A stretch of 64,000 bases of DNA from Streptomyces scopuliridis RB72 (GTDB lineage Bacteria > Actinomycetota > Actinomycetes > Streptomycetales > Streptomycetaceae): positions 23,511-87,510 of the forward strand of contig NZ_JOEI01000026.1 in the NCBI RefSeq assembly GCF_000718095.1, given 5' to 3'. Below are positions 25,680 to 35,778 of the stretch, one piece after another (position 1 is the stretch's first letter; every line of letters begins with the position of its first letter). Below the pieces are notes generated by a model that searched no databases, had not been told where the DNA came from, and saw only the letters and a list, made by a program, of their open reading frames with translations. The position numbers and the translations under genes were made by a program.

Positions 25680-26891
25680 TCACCCCAGCAGCAGAGACCT
25701 GGGCTGGGCGGAGAGGGCCTGGTCGAGGACCAGGGACGCCGCTCCCACCGCGGCCACGTTCTCGCCCAGCGTGGTGGAGACGACCGTTGTCGGATGGGTC
25801 GCCCTGACGAACGGGGAGCGTGCGACCATCGGTTCGATGGTCGCGAGAAGACGGTGGTCGAGCACGAGCCACGTCGGTCCGCCGAAGACGATGGCGTCGA
25901 CGTCCAGGAGCGTCGCCGCCGCACAGACTCCCCGGCCGATGCGGATGGCCAGGCGCTCGATGATGCCGTCCGCCTGTGCGTCCCCCTCGGCGGCGAGCCG
26001 CGCCAGCCGCTCCAGACCGCGCTGGGCGTCGGCCGGATCCAGCACCGTGTACTCGGCACCAAGAACACCCAGCGCGATGGCCTCGTCGACGAGCGTCCGC
26101 GTTGAGCAGGCCGCGCCGAGTCCGCCGACCTCGCCGGCGTTCCCGGAGACGCCGCGCAGCACGGTGTCGTCCACCACCAGCCCCATCCCGGAGCCGGTGC
26201 CGAGGTAGAAGAAGAGAAGGTTGCGGCTCTCGGTAGCCGTCCCGGCCCAGCGCTCCGCGACGACCGAGGCCGTGACGTCCTTGTCGAGGAGTGCCGGGAA
26301 TCCGGTCGCCTCGCTGAGTCGGTCACGTAGCGGGTAGCGGCCCCAGCCGGGCAACTCCGGAGGATCGATCACCCAGCCGGCGGACGCGTCTATGGGCCCC
26401 GGCGCGGCGATGCCCAGGCCCAGCACCCGCGCCTCGTCGATCCCCGACTCCGCCACGAGCGAGCGCACCGAGGCGGCCATGTCCGCGACAGTCCCGTCCG
26501 TGTCACCGCCGCTCGGGGTCCGCCGGCTGCGATGGCCGACGACCGTGCCGAGAAGATCCACCAGCACGCAGGTGATCACGGCGGGGTCGAGGTGGACTCC
26601 TACGGCGTAGCGAGATGTCGGGACGATTTCGAGGAGGGTGCGGGGTTTCCCACTGCCGGTGTTCTGCTTCCCCGATTCACGGGCCACGCCCTGGTCGAGC
26701 AGCCGGCGTGTGATATTCGAAACGGTCTGCGCGGACAGGCCGGTGGCCTGCGCGAGTTCGACCCGGCTCAAGCCCGCCGGGTGCCTGCGAATCGCGTCCA
26801 GAATCACGGACTCGTTGAAGTCCCCCATGCGCGGCAGATTGGTGCCGCGCCGGATCGTGCGCTTCTCGGGTCTCATCGCGTTGGTGGTCAA
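25680..26891 (-). CDS. ROK-family transcriptional regulator
   Basis: A 403-aa ROK repressor. N-terminal winged HTH (FNESVILDAIRRHPAG, LSRVELAQATGLSAQTVSNI, about residues 24-62), then the ROK ATPase-like fold (GVHLDPAVITCVLVDLLGTV, GLGIAAPGPID). The zinc/sugar motif is degenerate: GNAGEVGGLG lacks the usual CxCGxxGC cysteines. GGGGAGG places the start at the TTG at 26891; the upstream open frame is non-coding. It is the last gene of a minus-strand glycan locus and probably binds the inverted repeat at 41625-41651 at the other end. Confidence 0.9.
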   Translation of the reverse strand: MTTNAMRPEKRTIRRGTNLPRMGDFNESVILDAIRRHPAGLSRVELAQATGLSAQTVSNITRRLLDQGVARESGKQNTGSGKPRTLLEIVPTSRYAVGVHLDPAVITCVLVDLLGTVVGHRSRRTPSGGDTDGTVADMAASVRSLVAESGIDEARVLGLGIAAPGPIDASAGWVIDPPELPGWGRYPLRDRLSEATGFPALLDKDVTASVVAERWAGTATESRNLLFFYLGTGSGMGLVVDDTVLRGVSGNAGEVGGLGAACSTRTLVDEAIALGVLGAEYTVLDPADAQRGLERLARLAAEGDAQADGIIERLAIRIGRGVCAAATLLDVDAIVFGGPTWLVLDHRLLATIEPMVARSPFVRATHPTTVVSTTLGENVAAVGAASLVLDQALSAQPRSLLLG

Positions 26892-27003
26892 CGTGCCTCC
26901 CCAAGCCTCGGACGAGCGGCGGCTGTGCCGCGCAGCCGCCGCTCCGAAGGCAACAGATCGATGGAATGGTACGACGCGGGGGCGTACGCGGGACGCGCCG
27001 TGC

Positions 27004-30000
27004 TCAGCCGCCCGATGGATCAAGTGACCTCGCCTGTTCCACGGCAGGACGCAGACGCAGGGTGCGGATCTGGAAGGGCCGGAACCTGAGGTCCACGGAC
27101 CCTTCGTCGGACGCGCGTGCCAGCTCCTGATCCGGCTGCTCCAAAAGGTCGCAGTCGAGGACGGCGGTGAGGGTGAAGCCCGCGGACAGACGCGCCGAGA
27201 CCGCTCCGCCACACGCTTCGTACAGTCGGACCACGATGTCGCCGCTGCGGTCGTCCGCGAGCTTCACCGACTCCACCACGACGTCGGTGGTGTCGACTTC
27301 GACCAGGGACCGGGCGTCGGTCGGGGCGGGGCGCAAGGGCAGGTTCAGCGCGTAGCCACCGGCGATCGCCTCCTCGATCCCCGCCCCGGCCAGCAGCGCG
27401 TAGCTGAAGCTGTGCCGGCCGCGGTCGGCCCCCGGGTCGGGGCTGTGCGGGGACCGGAGCAGGGAGAGCCGCACTGTCGTGGTGGTTCCGCCGCCGTCCC
27501 GTGTGTCGCGGCGGACGTCGTGCCCGTAGGTGGAGTCGTTGAGCAGGGCGGCGCCCCAGTGCCGCTCGCCGACGTGCACCCAGCGGTGCGCCCACAGTTC
27601 GAAGCGTGCCGCGTCCCAGCTCGTGTTCTCGTGTGTGGGCCGCTGCACATGACCGAACTGGATCTCGGCGCTCTCCCGTTCCGCGTGCACGTCGAGCGGC
27701 CAGGCCGCCTTCAGTACGGTGTCGCGCTCCTGCCAGTCGATGTCATTGCGGACGGTCACCCGCCGGCTCTCTGCGGCGATCTCGATGTGCTGGACGAACC
27801 GGGAGGATCCGTGGGCGCGCTCGACCCGCACCGACGCCAGCAGCGGTCCTTCGTCCACGAGCGTCACCAACTCGGCCTCGTCCAGATCGCGCACGGTGTC
27901 GCGGTAGTACGAGTCGATGTTCCACGCCGACCACAGATTGGGGTCGTCGGGGTGCAGCTGGAGGAGGTTGCCCGCGGCGCCGGGAGCGATCGCTTCCCGC
28001 TGTGCCGAGTGGTCGTAGACCGAGGTCAGCAGGCCGCGCCGGTCCACGACGACGGTCAGCACCCCGTTGTCGAGGACGAAACCACCGTCCTGGGCCGTGG
28101 CCGTGACGGCGCCCCGGGGCGCGTCCGCGGTGCCGCCGGAGGCGAGGGGAGCGACCTCGGCGAGGATCGCCGTGCGCCCGTCCGACAGGCGCTGCCCACC
28201 GGCGAACTCGCCGGCGACGACGGCGACCTCGCGGCGTGCGTACGGTCCGGCGTTGAGGAGTGCGGGACCTCCGGGCATGTGGCCGACCGCGTCGGCGATC
28301 AGCGATTCGAGTTCGGCGTGGATCTCCGCGTACTCGCTCTCGGCCTGCCGGTGCACCCAGGCGATGGACGAGCCGGGCAGAATGTCGTGGAACTGGTTGA
28401 GCAGGACTCGCCGCCACAGCGATTCCAGACGCTCGTACGGGTAGGGCGCGCCGGCCTGGACGGCTGCGGTGGCCGCCCAGAGTTCGGCCTCACGCAGCAG
28501 TGCCTCGCCACGTCGGTTGCCGCGCTTGGTGCGGGCCTGGCTGGTGTAGGTGCCGCGATGGTTCTCCAGATACAATTCGCCGCGCCAGACAGGGAGTTGG
28601 TCGCGCTCGGCACGGGCCGTCGCGAAGAACGTGTCAGGCGCCTCGATCACGACCTTGGGCGAGCCTTCGAGGTCGCGCAGGCGGCGGGCCTTCTCCAGCA
28701 TCGAACGGGTGGGCCCGCCACCGCCGTCGCCGTAGCCGAAGGGGACCAGTGAGCGGGTGGCCACCCCCTTGTCCGCGAAGTTGCGCTCGGCATGGGCGAG
28801 TTCACCCGCCGTGAGGGACGCGTTGTAGCTGTCGACGGGCGGGAAGTGGGTGAAGATGCGCGTTCCGTCGATGCCCTCCCAGTCGAAGGTGTGGTGCGGG
28901 AGCTTGTTCGTCTCGTTCCAGGAGAGCTTCTGGGTGAGGAACCACCGGGCGCCGGCCAGCTTGGCGAGCTGGGGATAGGCGGCGGTGTATCCGAACGAGT
29001 CGGGCAGCCATACGCCGTGCTGCTCGACGCCGAACTCCTCTGCGAAGAAGCGCCGTCCGTAGACGAGTTGACGGGCCAGTGCCTCGCCGCCGGGGAGGTT
29101 GCCGTCGGCCTCGACCCACATGCCGCCCACAGGTACCCAGTTCCCGTCGGCCGCCGCCTTCTTCATACGGGCGAAGATCTCCGGGCGCTGTTCCTTCATC
29201 CACGCGTACTGCTGCGCCGAGGAGCAGGCGAAGACCAGCTCGGGGTACTCGTTCGCCAGCGTGGCCATATTGGTGAACGTACGCGCGCACTTGCGGACGG
29301 TCTCCCGGACCGGCCACAGCCAGGCCGAGTCGATGTGGGCGTGGCCGACCGCGGAGAGGGTGTGCGCCGAGGCGTGCGCGGGCCGGGACAGCACATCGGC
29401 GAGTCGGCGCCGGGCCTCGGCTGCGGTGTTCGCCACATCGCCCGGGACGATGGCATCGGCGGCGCGGCGCAGGGCGTAGAGGATCTCGTGGCGGCGAGCT
29501 GAGCCGACAGGCAGCTCGTGCATCAACTCGTCGAGCACCTCGATGTCGTGGATCAGGTGCCATACATCGTCCTCGCGCACCGCGATCTCGGCCTGTTCGA
29601 GCCGGTAGATGTGCGCCGTGCCCGCGGTTTCGAGCGAACCGTGGTGGATGTGCAGGCCGGCGCTGGCGACGATGGGCGGGTTGGCGGCCAGCTCGATCAG
29701 CAGGTCGACCCGGTCGCCGGCGGTGGCGGAGTCGGCGAGGAGCACGGTGCGGCTGTACGGATGCAGGCCCTGGAGCGGAGCGCCCTGGGCGTCGTGGACC
29801 AGGCCCTCCGCCTGGCCGCCGGGCCCCTTGGTCAGGTCGAACCCGAGGTCGAAGACGGCCTCGACCCGGCGCCCCGACCACTCCTCGGGAATCTCCGCGC
29901 TCGCCCGCATCCAGGTCGTCGCCCAGGGGCCGCCCCAGGTGGCGCCGAGCGTGAAGGGCTCGTAGTCGGCGTGCAGGGCGTCGGCCACGGGGACAGGTTC

Positions 30001-30120
30001 GCCGTCGACGTGCCAGGCGCTCAGGGTGAGGGGATGTGCGGCGCTGTAGAGGGCGGGGCGGATCACCCGGTCGAGGAGCTTGCGGATCCGGGTCTCGATG
30101 ATCCGGCGGTCGTCATGCAC
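27004..30120 (-). CDS. GH38 alpha-mannosidase
   Basis: A 1038-aa family-38 glycoside hydrolase, full length. The zinc site is in AVGHAHIDSAWLWP (H260, H262, D264), the nucleophile is D374 in VWLPDSFGY, and the acid region is near KLPHHTFDWEG. A long beta-sandwich C-terminal domain follows. No signal peptide, so it acts in the cytoplasm on imported alpha-mannosides. The GTG at 30120 overlaps the stop of the DUF2264 gene by 8 nt, showing translational coupling. A second GH38 enzyme lies at 36871, sharing the same architecture but clearly diverged. Confidence 0.95.
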   Translation of the reverse strand: MHDDRRIIETRIRKLLDRVIRPALYSAAHPLTLSAWHVDGEPVPVADALHADYEPFTLGATWGGPWATTWMRASAEIPEEWSGRRVEAVFDLGFDLTKGPGGQAEGLVHDAQGAPLQGLHPYSRTVLLADSATAGDRVDLLIELAANPPIVASAGLHIHHGSLETAGTAHIYRLEQAEIAVREDDVWHLIHDIEVLDELMHELPVGSARRHEILYALRRAADAIVPGDVANTAAEARRRLADVLSRPAHASAHTLSAVGHAHIDSAWLWPVRETVRKCARTFTNMATLANEYPELVFACSSAQQYAWMKEQRPEIFARMKKAAADGNWVPVGGMWVEADGNLPGGEALARQLVYGRRFFAEEFGVEQHGVWLPDSFGYTAAYPQLAKLAGARWFLTQKLSWNETNKLPHHTFDWEGIDGTRIFTHFPPVDSYNASLTAGELAHAERNFADKGVATRSLVPFGYGDGGGGPTRSMLEKARRLRDLEGSPKVVIEAPDTFFATARAERDQLPVWRGELYLENHRGTYTSQARTKRGNRRGEALLREAELWAATAAVQAGAPYPYERLESLWRRVLLNQFHDILPGSSIAWVHRQAESEYAEIHAELESLIADAVGHMPGGPALLNAGPYARREVAVVAGEFAGGQRLSDGRTAILAEVAPLASGGTADAPRGAVTATAQDGGFVLDNGVLTVVVDRRGLLTSVYDHSAQREAIAPGAAGNLLQLHPDDPNLWSAWNIDSYYRDTVRDLDEAELVTLVDEGPLLASVRVERAHGSSRFVQHIEIAAESRRVTVRNDIDWQERDTVLKAAWPLDVHAERESAEIQFGHVQRPTHENTSWDAARFELWAHRWVHVGERHWGAALLNDSTYGHDVRRDTRDGGGTTTTVRLSLLRSPHSPDPGADRGRHSFSYALLAGAGIEEAIAGGYALNLPLRPAPTDARSLVEVDTTDVVVESVKLADDRSGDIVVRLYEACGGAVSARLSAGFTLTAVLDCDLLEQPDQELARASDEGSVDLRFRPFQIRTLRLRPAVEQARSLDPSGG

Positions 30121-32104
30121 GGTGCTGGTCCTTCCAAAGGCCGTACGCGGCGGGGTACTCGGGGTCGGGAGCGGGGAGCCGGATGGTGTCCCGGGCGCCG
30201 TCCGGCCAGGTCACGTCCACGAGCAGGGTGGTGTCCTGGGCGCGGGTGGTGATCTGGGGCAGGGTGCTGGGGTCGGTGCCGCCGAGGTGGACGAGGGCGA
30301 TGTGAACGATGCCGTGGGCGACGGGTCCTTCGGTCTCCACGACGGGGGTGGCGGACGCGGCGCCGAGGGCATTGCTGTCGGTGCCGACCACCAGAGAGGA
30401 ACGGGGCAGCCGGTGGGCGCCGACGATGACGGAGACCAGTCCGTCGGCGCCCTCGACCCGGGCTGTTCCACCGTCGACCGGGCCGGGCGCGGGTGCGGAC
30501 GGTGGATCGACCGCGAGCGCCCAGCCGCCGATACGCAGCACATGTCCGGTCCCGGGATCGCCGTCGACGCGTACGGCCCGTACCTCGACCGAGCCGCGCA
30601 ACGCGGAACCGACAGTGATCCAAGGGCCGAGTGTGCAGCCGGTGTCGGGGCCACCGAACGGATCCCATGTCGCGTCCTCGGGCCAGTGCGCGCGAGAACG
30701 CGAGACGGCCGTGGCACCGTCCACGGAGATCCTGGTCACCGGACGCCGGTGGGAGGCGCGTCCCGCCGCGTCCAGCAGGACGACCGCGTTGTCGAGCGGG
30801 TCGGCGTCCACGCAGGCGCCAGGGCCCGCGGTGGGGTCGCCGGGGGTCTCGGGTGCCGTGTGTGTCGAGTAGGCGAACCGCGCGTAGCAGGGGTCGTCCG
30901 CGTGCGGGCGGGCCGGGTCGGAGTGGTCGCCGCCGTGGTTGACGACGCGTACGACACCGTCGGACGCCGTGCCGGAGACGAGCCAGCCCGGAGTGGCCAA
31001 CGCACGGGTGAAATCGGCCTCTTCGACGGCGAGCGAGGTCAACTCCTCGGTCCAGACAGGGTGCTGCGGCGGCAGGGCGAGGCCGATGAAGCCCTTGCTC
31101 GCCCAGTACGGCGACCCGGGCCCCGAGTAGACCTGGAGGACGCCGCGGAAGGGCCGGTGCCAGCCGAGGGTGAGCAGGTCCTGGGCGTCGGTGGCGCCGT
31201 GGGCGGTGAAGTGGTCGAGCATGCGGTTCGCGATCGCCCGGGTTTCCCCCGCCGCCAGAGGCGTGGCATCGAACAGGGCGCCTGTCCACAGTGACGCGAG
31301 TGCGGCGTGCCGGTAGGTGAGGGAGCGCCCCTGGACGAGCGGCGAGCCGTTGGCCCCGACCAGGAGCCGCTGGTCCTCCAGGAAACGGCGGAGCCGGGCA
31401 CGGTAGCGGTCGAGGAGCCCGCTGGGTGCGGCGTCGCCGAGGATGCGGCAGAACCACAGCGGGTACAGGTGCATGGCCCAGCCGTTGTAGTGGTCGAAGT
31501 TGCGGCGTTCACCGCCGGTGAGCCCGTCGGAGTACCAGCCGTCGCCCGCGTACCAGCCGTCGGTCAGTGCGATGACGCGGTCGAGGTCCTGTTGGCGCCA
31601 CTGCCCCCCGGCGGTGCGGGCGAAGGCTTCGGTGACGCCCTGGAACCAGACCCAGTTGTTGCCGGGCATCGGGTCGCCGACCATCGGGGCGAGCCAGTCG
31701 AGGACCTGGCTCCTGACCCGGTCGTCGAGGCGGTCCCAGATCCAGGGCCGCGTCTCGTGCAGCGCGAGGGCGATGGAGGCGGCCTCGACCTTGGCCTGGT
31801 TGCACTCCGCGAAGGTGGGCCAGCGTTCCGGGTTCTTCGGGTCGGTGCCGGCGGCCAGGCCCGCCGCGTACCATCCTGCGAGGTCGTGCCGGTCGGCTCC
31901 GCCCGCCCCTGCCAGCCGGAAGCCGGCCAGGAGGAAGGTGCGGGCGAAGCCTTCGAGGCCGTCGCTGCGTGCGCCGCTGTGGCTCGGGGTGCCGGGCAGT
32001 TGGATCAGGGCGTGCTCGTCGGTGGCGTACGGCCGTACGGCGAGCAGCAGCCGGTCGGCGGTCCGCTCCCAGTGGGCGCGGTCCTCGGTGGGGGAGCGTT
32101 TCAT
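30113..32104 (-). CDS. DUF2264 protein
   Basis: A 663-aa DUF2264 protein. Family features include EGFARTFLLAGFRLAG, the long all-alpha N-terminal barrel (ALHETRPWIWDRLDDRVR, GNNWVWFQGVTEAFARTAGG) and a C-terminal beta domain. Members sit in polysaccharide-utilisation loci and are thought to be (alpha/alpha) barrel glycan-active enzymes, but activity is not established. The ATG at 32104 overlaps the binding-protein stop (ATGA), and its own stop overlaps the mannosidase start, so it is fully embedded in the operon. No signal peptide. Confidence 0.9.
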   Translation of the reverse strand: MKRSPTEDRAHWERTADRLLLAVRPYATDEHALIQLPGTPSHSGARSDGLEGFARTFLLAGFRLAGAGGADRHDLAGWYAAGLAAGTDPKNPERWPTFAECNQAKVEAASIALALHETRPWIWDRLDDRVRSQVLDWLAPMVGDPMPGNNWVWFQGVTEAFARTAGGQWRQQDLDRVIALTDGWYAGDGWYSDGLTGGERRNFDHYNGWAMHLYPLWFCRILGDAAPSGLLDRYRARLRRFLEDQRLLVGANGSPLVQGRSLTYRHAALASLWTGALFDATPLAAGETRAIANRMLDHFTAHGATDAQDLLTLGWHRPFRGVLQVYSGPGSPYWASKGFIGLALPPQHPVWTEELTSLAVEEADFTRALATPGWLVSGTASDGVVRVVNHGGDHSDPARPHADDPCYARFAYSTHTAPETPGDPTAGPGACVDADPLDNAVVLLDAAGRASHRRPVTRISVDGATAVSRSRAHWPEDATWDPFGGPDTGCTLGPWITVGSALRGSVEVRAVRVDGDPGTGHVLRIGGWALAVDPPSAPAPGPVDGGTARVEGADGLVSVIVGAHRLPRSSLVVGTDSNALGAASATPVVETEGPVAHGIVHIALVHLGGTDPSTLPQITTRAQDTTLLVDVTWPDGARDTIRLPAPDPEYPAAYGLWKDQHRA

Positions 32105-33732
32105 GAGGTGCGGGTCTCCCAGGCCTGTTCGTACTCGGCGCGTATCCGGTCGCCGGCTTCCTTGCGCCAGTTCTTCATGGCGTCGTCCCACTCGCTGAGG
32201 GGGACCCGGCCCTGCATGATGCCCTTGCGGGTGTCGTCGAGGGCCGTCTGGAGGAGCTTGGACATCTTGGCGTCGGTCGGCGAGTACAGCGGCTCGGCGG
32301 AGTTGGGGATCAGCCGCTGGACGGCTTCCTTCTGGAAGGCGTACTGGTCCGGTACGATCTCCGGTTTCGCCGGGTAGTAGAGGGCTCCCGGCGCGTCGGT
32401 GGCGAAGATGGTGGGCAGGTACACCTCGGCCTGGCCCTGTGTGGTGAGGACCGGGTCGCTTCCCTTCAGGGTGTGGTCGGGGCCCCGGACGCCGTACTTG
32501 CGCAGCAGGTATCCGTCGGTGCCGAAGGGGGAGGCGAGGGCGTTCATGGCGCGCAGGATCTGCTTGATGCGGGCCTTGGGGGCCTTCTTGATGATGAGCG
32601 TGGCGTAGTTGGCCGAGCCCTGCCATTGGCCGCCGGTGCCGCCGTTCCAGCCGGGCGCCATCATGTAGCCGACCTCGAAGCCCTTGGCGGCCGCGGCGTA
32701 CGTGGTGTAGTAGTCGTTCCACGCGACCGGTCCGTCGGGGTTCATGACGGTGCGGCCGGTGCCGAACCACTCCTTGGCCTTACCGAGGACGCTGTAGGTG
32801 TCCGGGTGCATGACGCCGGCCTTGGTGAGCCCGCGGACCGCGTCCAGGGCCTGCTTGGCCTCCTCGGTCTCGTACATCCAGGTGAACTTCCCCCCTTCCT
32901 CCCGCCACTTGTTGGGGGCCTTCAGCATCTGCATCACGAAGTTCCACGCGGTGACGCTGTCACCGAGGGCGTACTGGTTGTTCTTCGGGTCCGTCACGTC
33001 CTTGCACAGCTGGGCGAACTCACGCCAGTTCTTCGGATTAGGGTCGAGCCCCCGCTTGTTGATCAGGTCGAGCCGGGTGTAGGTCGGGGGGCCGCCGGAC
33101 AGCGGGCGGGGCATCGGCAGCGCGTAGATCCCGCCGTTGCGGACGCAGGGGGCCCAGGAGGCGGTGGGAATGTTGGCGAGGTACGGGTAGTCCCGGATGT
33201 TGTCGCCGGCCAGATGCTCGGAGAGATCCTCGAAGAGGGCGTCCAGCATGTCCGGCGTGGCGGCGGCGTTCTGGTCCGCGGGAAGCATCAGCATCGCGTC
33301 GGGCAGGTCGCCCCCGGCGATGGTCACGGCGAACTTGTTCGGGTAGTCGCCGACGGGTGTGATCTGGAAGTTGAGGTCGCAGCCGACGCTCTTGTTGAGG
33401 GCCTGCCACATGACGTTGCGGTCCACCGGCGGCGGCACCGGGTTGAAGATCAGCGTCATGATGTCGATGGCGTCGCCCTTGGCGGGCGGGCCGTCCGGGA
33501 AGGCCTTGACGGGGTCGGCGGGGTAGTGCAGGTATCCCGGGGCGACACCGTCCGCGGTGGCGGGCATCGACGTCGGCACACCCTTGTACGGGATGTACGT
33601 GGGCAGCTGGGCCTTCGCGTTGGCGTCGCGCGTCGTGGCGGGCCGGTAGTCCCCGCAGCCGGCCAGGGTCAGCCCGGCCGCGACGCCGACGGCGGACGCG
33701 AGGAAGCCGCGGCGGTTCAGTGGTGGATTCAT
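32101..33732 (-). CDS. ABC transporter substrate-binding lipoprotein (sugar)
   Basis: A 543-aa extracellular solute-binding protein of the large LplA-like kind. The N-terminus has a twin-arginine NRRGFLASAVGV followed by the lipobox LAGC, so export may be by Tat with lipid anchoring at the Cys near residue 26. The mature protein has the expected two-lobed composition, with many Trp/Tyr residues for sugar stacking. The ATG at 33732 is used, with GGGATGAG upstream; an in-frame ATG at 33744 is possible. It is 8 nt downstream of the permease stop. Confidence 0.92.
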   Translation of the reverse strand: MNPPLNRRGFLASAVGVAAGLTLAGCGDYRPATTRDANAKAQLPTYIPYKGVPTSMPATADGVAPGYLHYPADPVKAFPDGPPAKGDAIDIMTLIFNPVPPPVDRNVMWQALNKSVGCDLNFQITPVGDYPNKFAVTIAGGDLPDAMLMLPADQNAAATPDMLDALFEDLSEHLAGDNIRDYPYLANIPTASWAPCVRNGGIYALPMPRPLSGGPPTYTRLDLINKRGLDPNPKNWREFAQLCKDVTDPKNNQYALGDSVTAWNFVMQMLKAPNKWREEGGKFTWMYETEEAKQALDAVRGLTKAGVMHPDTYSVLGKAKEWFGTGRTVMNPDGPVAWNDYYTTYAAAAKGFEVGYMMAPGWNGGTGGQWQGSANYATLIIKKAPKARIKQILRAMNALASPFGTDGYLLRKYGVRGPDHTLKGSDPVLTTQGQAEVYLPTIFATDAPGALYYPAKPEIVPDQYAFQKEAVQRLIPNSAEPLYSPTDAKMSKLLQTALDDTRKGIMQGRVPLSEWDDAMKNWRKEAGDRIRAEYEQAWETRTS

Positions 33733-33740
33733 GACAGTTC

Positions 33741-34682
33741 TCATCCCTTCACCGCTCCGACCATTACGCCCTTGTTCATGTGCCGCTGCAGGAATGGGTA
33801 GACGATCACGATGGGCACGATCGACAGCACCAGGATCGCGGCCTGCAGCGACTGGGCCGGTGGCAGGGGCGCACCGGCCGCGATGTCGACCTGGCCGCCG
33901 CTGAGCGTCGCGTTGTTGACGACGTAGGTCCGCAGCACGAGCTGCATGGGCCACTTCGCCGCGTCGTTGATGTACAGCAGGGCGTTGAAGAACGCGTTCC
34001 AGTACGTCACCGCGTAGAAGAGACCGATGACGGCGACGGACGCCTTGGAGAGGGGGAGCACGATCTTCGTGAGGATCTTCAGTTCGGACACGCCGTCGAT
34101 GCGGGCCGCGTCGAGGAGCTCCTTGGGCAGATTCATGAAGAAGGAGCGCAGCACGATCACATTGAAGGCGTTGAACATGGTCGGCAGGATCAACGACCAA
34201 TAGCTGTTGACCAGATGGAGCTGCTTGACCATCAGATAGCTGGGGATGATGCCCGGCGCGAACAGCATGGACATCAGCAGCAGCATGAGCACGGGCTTGT
34301 GCCCGAAGGAGCCGGGCCGGCTGAGTCCGTAGGCCAGCATGATGGAGCTGACGAGGCTGAGGGCGGTGCCGACGACGGTGACGCCGATGCTGACGAGCAT
34401 GGCCTTGGACACCAGGCCGCCCGAGAGCAGGGCCCGGTAGGACGAGAACGTGACGTCGTCGGGCCACAGCACGTAGCCGCCGGCCTTGTTGACCTGGTCG
34501 GCGTCGGCGAGCGACGTCGCGATGATCGCGAGGAAGGGGAGGACGACCGCGACCACGCACACCAGCAGAATCAGTGACTTGAGTGCGCGCCAGGGCAGGG
34601 ATCCGGGGGTCTCGCCGGGGATCGCGCTGTAGGCCTTGCGCGGCCTGCGGCGCACGGGATGCGCGGGTGACAGCGTTGTCAT
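33741..34682 (-). CDS. Carbohydrate ABC permease (MalG/YtcP-like)
   Basis: A 313-aa inner-membrane permease with six predicted helices. The ATPase-contact EAA-type loop is DAARIDGVSELKILTKIVLP. The C-terminus LQRHMNKGVMVGAVKG is typical of YtcP/LplC-type CUT1 permeases. Its ATG overlaps the upstream permease stop (ATGA). With the partner permease and the lipoprotein it forms a CUT1 importer. No ATPase gene is present in the locus; Streptomyces CUT1 importers usually share the MsiK ATPase encoded elsewhere. Confidence 0.93.
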   Translation of the reverse strand: MTTLSPAHPVRRRPRKAYSAIPGETPGSLPWRALKSLILLVCVVAVVLPFLAIIATSLADADQVNKAGGYVLWPDDVTFSSYRALLSGGLVSKAMLVSIGVTVVGTALSLVSSIMLAYGLSRPGSFGHKPVLMLLLMSMLFAPGIIPSYLMVKQLHLVNSYWSLILPTMFNAFNVIVLRSFFMNLPKELLDAARIDGVSELKILTKIVLPLSKASVAVIGLFYAVTYWNAFFNALLYINDAAKWPMQLVLRTYVVNNATLSGGQVDIAAGAPLPPAQSLQAAILVLSIVPIVIVYPFLQRHMNKGVMVGAVKG

Positions 34683-35653
34683 GAGCGATACACACCTTCC
34701 TCGCCGAACAAGTGGGCGATCTTGTTGGCGCCCAGGACCAGGGCGACTCCGACGATGCCCTTGACGAGCCCGACGGCGGCGCTCACGCCCCAATCCCCGC
34801 CGATCAGACCGTGGTTGAACACATAGGTGTCCATGACTTCGCTGTTCTCCAGGCCGATGCCTTGCTGCTGAAGCAGGATCTGCTCGAAGCCGACGGACAG
34901 GGCGTCGCCGAGGCGGAGAATGAGCAGCAGGATCACCAGGCCGCGCAGGGCGGGCAGCGTGACGTGCCAGGTCTGCCGCCAGCGGCTGGCGCCGTCCATG
35001 GCGGCGGCCTCGTAGAGGTTGTGGTCGACGCGGGAGAGAGCGGCCAGGAAGAGGATCGTGCCCCAGCCGGTGTCCTTCCAGATGACCTGGGAGGTCAGCA
35101 GCGTCTTGAACGTCTCGGGGTTGCCGATGATGCTCCAGTTGCCCATGTCGTGGGCGCTCAGGAACAGGTTGAGCATGCCGTCGTTGCCCAGCATCTGCTG
35201 GAAGAGGGAGACGACGACCACCCAGGAAAGGAAGTGCGGCAGGTACAGGACGTTCTGTACCCACTTCTTGATGCGCTCGCTGACCAGGCTGTTCAGCGCG
35301 AGGGCCAGGAGGATGGGCGCGGGGAACACGAACACAACCTGGATCAGCGTCAGTTCGAGGGTGTTGACCAGCGCGCGGAGGAACTGCTCGTCGCCGTTGA
35401 AGATGACGTCGAAGTTGTCGAGGCCGCTCCACGGGCTGTGCAGGATACCGATGTACGGCTGGTAGTCCTGGAAGGCGATGACGTTTCCGAGCAGCGGAAT
35501 GTAGTGGAAGAGGAGCAGCACCACGATGCCCGGTATCAGGAACCAGAACAGGGCCATGTCTCGGCGGCGGCGCGGAAGCGGCCGCAGCCGGCCCTTGTCC
35601 GCCTGCCCGGCCTTTTCGGCTGGTTGGGCGGCGGGTTGGTCAAGCGTTGTCAT
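34679..35653 (-). CDS. Carbohydrate ABC permease (LplB-like)
   Basis: A 324-aa permease with a cytoplasmic basic N-terminus (PLPRRRRDMALF) and six helices. The EAA loop is EAAAMDGASRWRQTWHVTLP. AFQDYQPYIGILHSPWSGLDN is the conserved first periplasmic loop of LplB-type permeases. GAAAGG precedes the ATG at 35653. First gene of the transporter block; the next upstream gene, a dehydrogenase, ends 125 nt away, enough room for an internal promoter. Confidence 0.93.
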   Translation of the reverse strand: MTTLDQPAAQPAEKAGQADKGRLRPLPRRRRDMALFWFLIPGIVVLLLFHYIPLLGNVIAFQDYQPYIGILHSPWSGLDNFDVIFNGDEQFLRALVNTLELTLIQVVFVFPAPILLALALNSLVSERIKKWVQNVLYLPHFLSWVVVVSLFQQMLGNDGMLNLFLSAHDMGNWSIIGNPETFKTLLTSQVIWKDTGWGTILFLAALSRVDHNLYEAAAMDGASRWRQTWHVTLPALRGLVILLLILRLGDALSVGFEQILLQQQGIGLENSEVMDTYVFNHGLIGGDWGVSAAVGLVKGIVGVALVLGANKIAHLFGEEGVYRS

Positions 35654-35778
35654 GATGTGAAGCCCTTTCACCGGAAGGCGGGCGTCTTCGGCCACTCCCG
35701 GGGTTGGCAAGTCATGCGGAAGTTCGAGCGGCGGTCCGGCCTCCTTGTCTGGTCCGGCGTATGTGCTCGCGCTGCCCG

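Noticed and set aside
27412..28752. Long plus-strand open frame antisense to the first GH38 gene
   Set aside because: It mirrors the minus-strand reading of a well-supported mannosidase; it is a codon-bias shadow without motifs.
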